Below are positions 1-4,879 of a stretch of DNA of 17,885 bases, piece by piece. The translations under genes and the position numbers were made by a program. A model generated the notes under the pieces. It made no database searches. It had not been told where the DNA came from and saw only the letters and a list, made by a program, of their open reading frames with translations. Origin of the DNA: CAZFER01 sp964517495 (GTDB lineage Bacteria; Hinthialibacterota; Hinthialibacteria; Hinthialibacterales; Hinthialibacteraceae); the NCBI GenBank assembly GCA_964517495.1, contig CAZFER010000098.1, positions 1 through 17,885 on the forward strand, read 5' to 3'. The first letter of the stretch is position 1, and every line of letters begins with the position of its first letter.

Positions 1-56
1 GTCAATACCAACCATGCCCATTCCTGAACCATACATTAGTCACAAAAAAAATAATC

Positions 57-1088
57 TTAAGAACGTTGTGTTTTATATAAATTTGGACTAAGACCGAATG
101 ACTTTTTAAATACGTTGGCGAAATAGGAGGGACTTGAATACCCACATTGTGTAGCAACTTGTTTTATTGATAAATATGGGTTGCTTATCAGCAATAATTT
201 TGCCTCATTCAAGCGAATCCTTGTTAAAAAATCATTAAATCCTTCATTATGGTATTTTTTAAATTCTTTTGAAAAATACGATGGCTCAAATCCCAAAGCA
301 TTCGACATCACTTGAGCTGAAAAATCCAGATGATAATTTTTTAAAATAAAATCATTGATTTTATTCATCAATGATTTTGAGATTCCTGTACATTTATTTG
401 ATCGCCAAATAGGCAGCGGACAGGTTTGTGCGATACTGCTTCTGATTTTGTATTCTGTGGATGAAGAGCGAATGATCTCTTCAGTTGTATAAACAGGGTT
501 GTTTTTCTCTTCCTCATGGTCAGAAGAATGCTCATACAAATAAGTGACAATCAATTCAAGCCATTGTTGAATTTTATCAATCATCTTTTTTGAGACTCTG
601 GGGAAATCTAGAATGGATTGAGATAGTTCATCCATGGAAATATCGTATTTATATGAAATGCCGGTTAGGTTTGAATTTAAAGTCGTATCTTTTTTGAATG
701 ACATGAAACAAGTGGTTTGAATATTGGCGCAAGCGGAATGTTTAATTTTGATTGGGTAATGGACTGTCACGAATCCATTATGACAATGCATACAGGTCGA
801 ACTTCCAATTTTGATGGCTTTGCTTGTCATCGTTTTATGCGATAGTCTACAATCAAGTTTCCCTTGCTCTTGCTGGTTTACCAATTGACAGAATTTGGGG
901 AAATTAAACGTGTTTGAAAATGTAATTTCAGTCTCATTACCCTCTTCATCCAAAACAAGGAATAAATCCAAGCCGGTGGTTGAACGGAACAATTGAATCA
1001 TCATCACGAGGGTTGCAGTGGGTTTTATGAGAACATCCAAATCAATTTCAGGGAGATTTATTGTTTTGGGGGTCTGTTTTTTTTCCAT
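57..1088 (-). CDS. PocR-domain AraC-family transcriptional regulator
   Basis: Predicted DNA-binding regulator of 343 aa. Residues about 15-135 look like a PocR-type sensory domain: an FC motif (C67), then C80, a CMHC pair (C99, C102), C120 and C127. PocR domains are known as small-ligand sensors. Six cysteines in this one could suit a thiophilic ligand such as arsenite, but that is inference. A linker follows, and residues about 240-343 form a double helix-turn-helix AraC domain: the first HTH lies near FEPSYFSKEFKK and the second near IKQVATQCGYSSPSYFANVFKKSFG, ending with the usual G-SP-Y signature. It is the last gene of the arsenic operon, 33 bp after the GDCCVxC gene, and no strong ribosome binding site precedes its ATG. 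It could regulate this operon or the facing genes. The family is clear; the ligand and targets are unknown. Confidence 0.85.
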   Translation of the reverse strand: MEKKQTPKTINLPEIDLDVLIKPTATLVMMIQLFRSTTGLDLFLVLDEEGNETEITFSNTFNFPKFCQLVNQQEQGKLDCRLSHKTMTSKAIKIGSSTCMHCHNGFVTVHYPIKIKHSACANIQTTCFMSFKKDTTLNSNLTGISYKYDISMDELSQSILDFPRVSKKMIDKIQQWLELIVTYLYEHSSDHEEEKNNPVYTTEEIIRSSSTEYKIRSSIAQTCPLPIWRSNKCTGISKSLMNKINDFILKNYHLDFSAQVMSNALGFEPSYFSKEFKKYHNEGFNDFLTRIRLNEAKLLLISNPYLSIKQVATQCGYSSPSYFANVFKKSFGLSPNLYKTQRS

Positions 1089-1121
1089 GAATTCAATACG
1101 ATCAGGCTTTAATGACAGAAG

Positions 1122-1319
1122 TCAGTTTTGGGCTTCTTGAATTGATGGGCATGGGATATCTCCATAGGAACAAAAGACACAACAATCGCCTTTTTTCGGT
1201 TTTAGAACTGTTTTGCATTTATCGCATTCGTATAAGTAACGACATTGATTGATCGGCATTTTTTCTTTCTTGGAATAGCCACATGCCGGACATGTGAGGG
1301 TAGAATATTGTTTTATCAT
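1122..1319 (-). CDS. GDCCVxC-domain small cysteine-rich protein
   Basis: A 65-aa protein with nine cysteines. Its N-terminal half has a zinc-ribbon-like layout: CPAC at 10-13, C26, and CDKC at 32-35. Its C-terminal half carries GDCCVFCSYG at 44-53 followed by PCP at 56-58. This signature defines the GDCCVxC family of small (seleno)proteins, which often sits beside arsenic or mercury resistance genes and whose function is not established. Here every position encodes Cys and I see no in-frame UGA. The start overlaps the ACR3 stop in an ATGA arrangement, so translation is probably coupled to the arsenite exporter. A role in metal(loid) binding or delivery is inferred from cysteine content and context only. 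Confidence 0.8.
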   Translation of the reverse strand: MIKQYSTLTCPACGYSKKEKMPINQCRYLYECDKCKTVLKPKKGDCCVFCSYGDIPCPSIQEAQN

Positions 1320-2518
1320 TTTTGTTCTTTAAAATAATGTTGAGTATTCAGGCAAATCTTAACCAGCATCAACATGACAGGAACCTCGATCAACACGCCT
1401 ACCACGGTCGCCAATGCCGCTCCGGAAGATAATCCAAAAAGCATGACGGCGGTTGCGATGGCGACTTCGAAGTGATTCGAGGCTCCGATCATCGCAGTAG
1501 GTGCGGCGTCTTCATAGCTGAGTTTGAGAATCTTTGAAAACCAATATCCCAATGCGAAGATCAAGACGGTTTGGATAAACAGAGGGATGGCTATCCAAAG
1601 AATTGTTAATGGATTGTTTAGAATCACTTCGCCTTTGAAAGAGAATAGCAGAACGAGAGTCACAAGGAGTGCGATGATAGTAATCGGTGTAAGAACATGC
1701 AGGAATTTTTCTTTGAACCAGTCTTCTCCTTTCGAGTGGATTATCCATTTTCTGGAAAAATATCCTGCCACCAATGGAAGGGCGACATAAATGCTGATGG
1801 ATAACAACAGCGCCTCCCATGGTACTGGCAGTTGTCCCACACCAAGGAGATATCCACCCAAGACGCCATATAAAACAAGCATGGTTAACGAGTTAATGGC
1901 AACCATGACCAGCGTGTGGCCATCATTGCCCTTCGATAAAAATCCCCAAACCAAGACCATGGCTGTACAGGGAGCGATACCTAATAAAATGCATCCCGCA
2001 AGGTAACTTCTCCATAGGGGAACCTGGAGCATTTTGATTCCATCCACCAAAACAACCGTACCCGCTCCATATTCAGATCCCACAGGCAGATCAATACCAA
2101 ATGGCATTTTGACGATATCGGTTGCATCGGCTCCGATAAAGCCTTTGAACAGAACCCCAAGAAACACGGCTGCAATCGCGTACATGGTAAATGGTTTAAT
2201 TGCCCAATTAATGAACAGGGTTAGTCCTACAGGTTTAATGCTTTTCCCGGCCTTTATCACTTCTCCAAAATCGATTTTGACCATAATGGGATACATCATA
2301 AAGAAAAGGCATATCGCAATGGGGATGGAAACGACAGGAGCGCCGCCGACATATATAGAGAAACTGTCCAGATAGGTTGCCAATCCGGGCGCAGTTTTTC
2401 CCAGTAGAATCCCGCCAATAATGCATAGAGCCACCCACAGGGTTAGAAATCGCTCAAATATACTTAATCCTTTGCCTTGGTTTTGATCGGGTTTATTTTC
2501 TGAAGTTATACAACTCAT
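1316..2518 (-). CDS. acr3: ACR3-family arsenite efflux permease
   Basis: A 400-aa inner-membrane carrier predicted to export arsenite. It has about ten hydrophobic segments and the ACR3 hallmarks: the essential cysteine in APCTAMVLVW (C184), GASNHFEVAIA (E351), and the late-helix motif LIEVPVMLML (E378). Known ACR3 proteins use the proton motive force to extrude As(OH)3. It is longer than the usual 350-370 aa because of an approximately 40-residue stretch (about 128-168) between the predicted third and fourth helices. A good ribosome binding site (AGGAGATG) precedes the ATG. It lies 44 bp after arsC and shares an ATGA overlap with the GDCCVxC gene, which supports one operon. The symbol arsB is sometimes used for this family, but the protein is not of the ArsB type. 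Confidence 0.94.
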   Translation of the reverse strand: MSCITSENKPDQNQGKGLSIFERFLTLWVALCIIGGILLGKTAPGLATYLDSFSIYVGGAPVVSIPIAICLFFMMYPIMVKIDFGEVIKAGKSIKPVGLTLFINWAIKPFTMYAIAAVFLGVLFKGFIGADATDIVKMPFGIDLPVGSEYGAGTVVLVDGIKMLQVPLWRSYLAGCILLGIAPCTAMVLVWGFLSKGNDGHTLVMVAINSLTMLVLYGVLGGYLLGVGQLPVPWEALLLSISIYVALPLVAGYFSRKWIIHSKGEDWFKEKFLHVLTPITIIALLVTLVLLFSFKGEVILNNPLTILWIAIPLFIQTVLIFALGYWFSKILKLSYEDAAPTAMIGASNHFEVAIATAVMLFGLSSGAALATVVGVLIEVPVMLMLVKICLNTQHYFKEQK

Positions 2519-2562
2519 GATTCATCTCCTGTATGAAATGTGATTGGACGTTTTCTGCTCCA

Positions 2563-2988
2563 TTACTCCAGGGACTTTACCCAATCTTTGATCCGGGCTT
2601 CGATTTGATCGCGAACTTCCCGGAATTTTATTAATATTTCTTCCTCGTTTCCCTCGCAGCATGCAGGATTGTAGAATGGCCAAGAAATCTCATGAAGCGC
2701 AAAGGGATGAATACGGGGGCAATTTTTTTCAGCATTCATACACACAAAGATTGCGTAGGTGACTGATATTCTGCCCAGATAATCCTTAATCGATTTTGAT
2801 CGTTGCCCACGGATATCAATACCTACTTCGTTCATCACTTGAATGGCCAATGGATTTACTTGAGTTGGATTTAATCCTGCGCTGTACACGTCAAAACGAT
2901 CCCCTGCATAATGCTTCATAAATCCTTCCGCCATTTGGCTCCGGGCCGAATTGTGAGTGCATAAAAAAAGAATTGTCTTTTTATTCAT
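2563..2988 (-). CDS. arsC: Arsenate reductase, low-molecular-weight phosphatase-like (thioredoxin-coupled type)
   Basis: A 141-aa cytosolic enzyme predicted to reduce arsenate to arsenite for export by ACR3. The P-loop CTHNSARS (C10, R16) matches the CX5R(S) loop of low-molecular-weight phosphatase-type arsenate reductases. C83 and C90 sit where the resolving cysteines of the thioredoxin-coupled enzymes lie (C82 and C89 in S. aureus pI258 ArsC). Oddity: the position just before the conserved proline, usually the general acid Asp in a DP loop, reads FYNP, so Asn107 replaces Asp. Two extra cysteines follow (C110, C111). The ATG at 2988 has only a weak upstream ribosome binding site. It lies downstream of the arsR remnant and its promoter. 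The family is certain; full activity is less sure because of the Asn. Confidence 0.92.
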   Translation of the reverse strand: MNKKTILFLCTHNSARSQMAEGFMKHYAGDRFDVYSAGLNPTQVNPLAIQVMNEVGIDIRGQRSKSIKDYLGRISVTYAIFVCMNAEKNCPRIHPFALHEISWPFYNPACCEGNEEEILIKFREVRDQIEARIKDWVKSLE

Positions 2989-3028
2989 GATTTTTTTTGC
3001 CCAGAATTACAATAAAGAAAAAAGATTT

Positions 3029-3184
3029 TCAACATTCCTGTTGCCTCCGGCGGCGTTTTAACGTGGTCAAGGCCAAAAGTTCAACGATCCGGCAGGCAGA
3101 TAGTTCCTGGTGATGAAGCGCAATCAGGGCACGTAGGCGGTTTTCATCCGTCAGTGCCTGGAAAGCGGTAACAAAATGTTCGAT
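3029..3184 (-). pseudogene. ArsR-family repressor remnant
   Basis: From 3184 leftward, one frame gives IEHFVTAFQALTDENRLRA, then LIALHHQELSACRIVELLAL. This is the N-terminal half of an ArsR/SmtB repressor, where the family shows a similar ALxDExRLRxL...ELCVCxIxELL pattern. The frame holds no ATG, GTG or TTG before the homologous stretch; the expected start is an ATC. After ELLAL it changes to TTLKRRRRQQEC and stops at 3029-3031, so the recognition helix (normally around S-x-x-S-x-H) and the dimerisation end are missing. No other frame restores them. It lies between the palindromic promoter and arsC, which is the usual place for an autoregulated arsR. The gene is almost certainly dead, while its control region survives. 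Confidence 0.8.
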
Positions 3185-3190
3185 AATATT

Positions 3191-3220
3191 TCTATAATTC
3201 GCTACGTAGCGAATTATAGA
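3191..3220. promoter_or_regulatory. Perfect 30-bp palindrome, probable ArsR-type operator
   Basis: A perfect inverted repeat with half-site tctataattcgctac and no spacer, centred between 3205 and 3206. It covers the -10 box of the leftward promoter and the probable transcription start, which is how ArsR-type repressors usually block their own promoters. It sits immediately upstream of an arsR remnant. With the local repressor broken, it would have to be read by a repressor encoded elsewhere or left unbound. Confidence 0.75.
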
Positions 3221-3240
3221 GGGCCATCAATTTTTGTCAA
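3213..3240 (-). promoter_or_regulatory. Sigma-70-type promoter of the arsenic operon
   Basis: On the minus strand, TTGACA (3240-3235) is followed after 16 bp by TATAAT (3218-3213). Both boxes are full consensus matches. It points leftward into the arsR remnant, arsC, ACR3, the GDCCVxC gene and the PocR/AraC gene. The -10 box lies inside the perfect palindrome, consistent with repression by an ArsR-type protein. Confidence 0.8.
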
Positions 3241-3244
3241 GTAA

Positions 3245-3328
3245 AATCAGGTTAGCTGATCGATACTCATGTAGATCCCGATTAAAATGAAGACGATACC
3301 GGTTAGGCGTCGTGCCCACCATTGAATA
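3245..3328. repeat. 84-bp direct repeat, copy 1
   Basis: Identical to 7920-8003 at 82 of 84 positions; the differences are G at 3314 (A at 7989) and G at 3324 (C at 7999). Both copies are in the same orientation, 4675 bp apart, and flank the rightward pilin/propeller unit. Weaker similarity continues just past the stop codon, where TTGAC and AAATTG are shared on the minus strand. Confidence 0.9.
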
Positions 3329-3360
3329 GATTCAAAATCTGGTTCATCTGGTTGGAGCAT
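3247..3360 (-). pseudogene. 3' fragment of an ArsG/CcdA-like permease gene
   Basis: A short frame of 37 codons encodes IQWWARRLTGIVFILIG and then IYMSIDQLT plus stop. This matches the C-terminus of the intact permease at 7922-8605, which reads IEWWVRRLTGIVFILIG then IYMSIDQLT. The DNA of the last 27 codons is nearly identical between the two places, but the residues before it (PDEPDFES) differ from those in the intact gene. The rest of the membrane protein is absent. The fragment's stop lies 7 bp before the -35 box of the arsenic promoter, so the original order was probably permease, then arsR promoter. It is a remnant and not expected to be functional. Confidence 0.75.
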
Positions 3361-3382
3361 TCAAGAAAGTCTGAATGCAACC

Positions 3383-3410
3383 TTGACTTTTATCTTTTGT
3401 ATTGTATGCT
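3383..3410 (+). promoter_or_regulatory. Candidate promoter of the pilin/propeller operon
   Basis: TTGACT (3383-3388) and TATGCT (3405-3410) are separated by 16 bp and lie about 100 bp upstream of the first pilin ATG. A second possible -10 box, TATAAT at 3463-3468, has no clear -35 partner. The leader between them is AT-rich and holds small inverted repeats: ATCATGT at 3427-3433 pairs with ACATGAT at 3445-3451, and TCATATGA at 3453-3460 is a perfect 8-bp palindrome. The assignment rests on sequence match only. Confidence 0.45.
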
Positions 3411-3508
3411 TAACATATGAATTGCTATCATGTCATCAAGTGCAACATGATTTCATATGATTTATAATTTAATTTTTTTAATCTCACCCATAGAATGGAA
3501 GGAATACC

Positions 3509-4207
3509 ATGACTTTAAAGCATAAAAAATGTAGGGGTTTTTCTCTTGTTGAATTGTTGGTTGTGGTGGGGGTTTTGGGAATTTTATCAATGATGGTTAC
3601 ATACAACCTAAGAATGGCGAAACACAGAGCCAAAGTGGGCAAGGCCATGAGCGAAATGCGCATCATAAAACTGGCTGTTGAAACATATCGTTTGGACAAT
3701 GGTTTTCTACCACCAGACGTTGATGGTTTCATCCCTTTTATTCTTACTGATTCTATATCAAAACCTATCGCTTATCTTAATGACAATCGAACAATGAAAG
3801 ATCCTTTAAATGATTTTGTTCCGAAACCAAAGCAATGGCGCTTTCAGACATATAGGTATGTAAATATCAAAGGACATTTAAATGGGATCCAAGCCTTGCG
3901 AAGTAGTCGTGATCCAAATGAATGGCTGCCTATTCCAATGCGCATGTGGCGCGAAGCTCACGAGAAATATGGTGATTATCTCATTTCAAGCACTCATATC
4001 AAATATAAAGACAATTTCAAAAGAGATGAAGCCGGTCGGGTTAAAGCAATGTCGAAATGGAACGAATTTTTCTGGAAAGAGAAAGAAAGTCGCCCCAAAT
4101 TTATGGAACTGGACGACACTCCGATGATTAGCCATAAGCTATCCTGGACTGGTTTTGAAAAGGAAAAAGACGATGAAGAAAACAGCATCAGCCTTCTCTC
4201 TGATTGA
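3509..4207 (+). CDS. Prepilin-type (pseudopilin) protein, first of pair
   Basis: A 232-aa protein with a class III prepilin signal: a basic leader, cleavage expected between G10 and F11, then FSLVELLVVVGVLGILS with the conserved Glu at +5 (E15). The hydrophobic helix runs to about residue 30 and is followed by a helical spine with RAKVGKAMSEM and DNGFLPPD. This resembles pseudopilins annotated only by their N-terminal methylation domain in many uncultured Gram-negative phyla. The globular part is polar and has no recognised domain. A clear ribosome binding site (GGAAGGA, 3497-3503) precedes the ATG. It is the first gene of a four-gene rightward unit and overlaps the second pilin gene. It probably forms part of a type II secretion-like or type IV pilus-like fibre, although no assembly ATPase or prepilin peptidase lies in this window. 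Confidence 0.85.
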   Translation: MTLKHKKCRGFSLVELLVVVGVLGILSMMVTYNLRMAKHRAKVGKAMSEMRIIKLAVETYRLDNGFLPPDVDGFIPFILTDSISKPIAYLNDNRTMKDPLNDFVPKPKQWRFQTYRYVNIKGHLNGIQALRSSRDPNEWLPIPMRMWREAHEKYGDYLISSTHIKYKDNFKRDEAGRVKAMSKWNEFFWKEKESRPKFMELDDTPMISHKLSWTGFEKEKDDEENSISLLSD

Positions 4208-4847
4208 ATTGCTCATCGTGGTGGCCATATTGGGGATACTGGCTACGATTGCCGTTCCTCAATTTAACAACGCAATGACTCGCGCTAAGGTGAGCAAAGC
4301 CCGTGGTGATATGCATGCGTTAGAGCAAGCGCTTTTTGCTTTTGCCAACGACAATCATGACATGTTCCCAATGATCCGTTACGACTTTTATGAAGGGGCA
4401 TCAAGAGGTGAAGCGTTGGGCCGGCTTGCCCGGCTTGCTCCGTTAACGTCGCCGGTTTCCTATATCAATGGGATTCCTCATGATCCATTTATGAAGGGTG
4501 GTGTTTCTGTGGATCCCGAAAGCATGCCACCCAATGATGTTTATCTCTATTGGGATGAAGAAACCACCAAGAAATTTCGTGATGCCAATGCTTTTTTGAA
4601 TGCCCAAATTTTATTGAAACAATTTGGCAATCACAAGCACAAGCGAAAAACCGAGGGTATTGTTCTGATGTCTGCAGGGCCCGATCGACAATTCGCAGTC
4701 GATGATACCAAATTGCCACCAAAAGCAACCTCGCCGAATGCAGTTCCAGGCCCCCCCTATGCATGTGCATCGAGTTACGACCCCAGCAACGGCGTTGCCA
4801 GCCTGGGAGAAATTTATCACCCATTTGCCATTGGCAAAGAAAAATAA
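4173..4847 (+). CDS. Prepilin-type (pseudopilin) protein, second of pair
   Basis: A 224-aa protein starting at the ATG at 4173, chosen because AGGA (4161-4164) lies at good spacing. A TTG at 4155 in the same frame would add six residues (leader MKRKKT). The prepilin signal is A7|F8 followed by FSLIELLIVVAILGILATIAVPQF, with the conserved Glu at E12. The residue before the cut is Ala instead of the usual Gly. The spine contains TRAKVSKARGDMHALEQAL, akin to the first pilin (HRAKVGKAMSEM), and a later LMSAGPDRQF resembles the GPD motif of related pseudopilins. The gene overlaps the first pilin gene by 35 bp, so the two are probably translated together as partners. The cargo or structure is unknown. 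Confidence 0.85.
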   Translation: MKKTASAFSLIELLIVVAILGILATIAVPQFNNAMTRAKVSKARGDMHALEQALFAFANDNHDMFPMIRYDFYEGASRGEALGRLARLAPLTSPVSYINGIPHDPFMKGGVSVDPESMPPNDVYLYWDEETTKKFRDANAFLNAQILLKQFGNHKHKRKTEGIVLMSAGPDRQFAVDDTKLPPKATSPNAVPGPPYACASSYDPSNGVASLGEIYHPFAIGKEK

Positions 4848-4879
4848 ATCAGGCTCAAAATATTCAAAAAGGAGTAGTT

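Noticed and set aside
1..36. A short minus-strand frame starting at 36 (MYGSGMGMVGID) open to the left edge
   Set aside because: Only 12 codons are visible and no ribosome binding site is clear; it could be the start of another gene but cannot be supported.
1524..2375. Rightward open frames inside the ACR3 gene
   Set aside because: They are shadows of ACR3, which has full family motifs; they carry no recognisable domain or ribosome binding site.
3040..3060. GC-rich inverted-repeat-like stretch (gcctccggcggc) as a terminator
   Set aside because: It does not form a clean stem with a T-run and lies inside the arsR remnant frame.
4763..4879. Upstream extension of the propeller protein to 828 aa
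   Set aside because: It overlaps the second pilin in another frame, and would bury the signal peptide; the ATG at 4880 has a good ribosome binding site.
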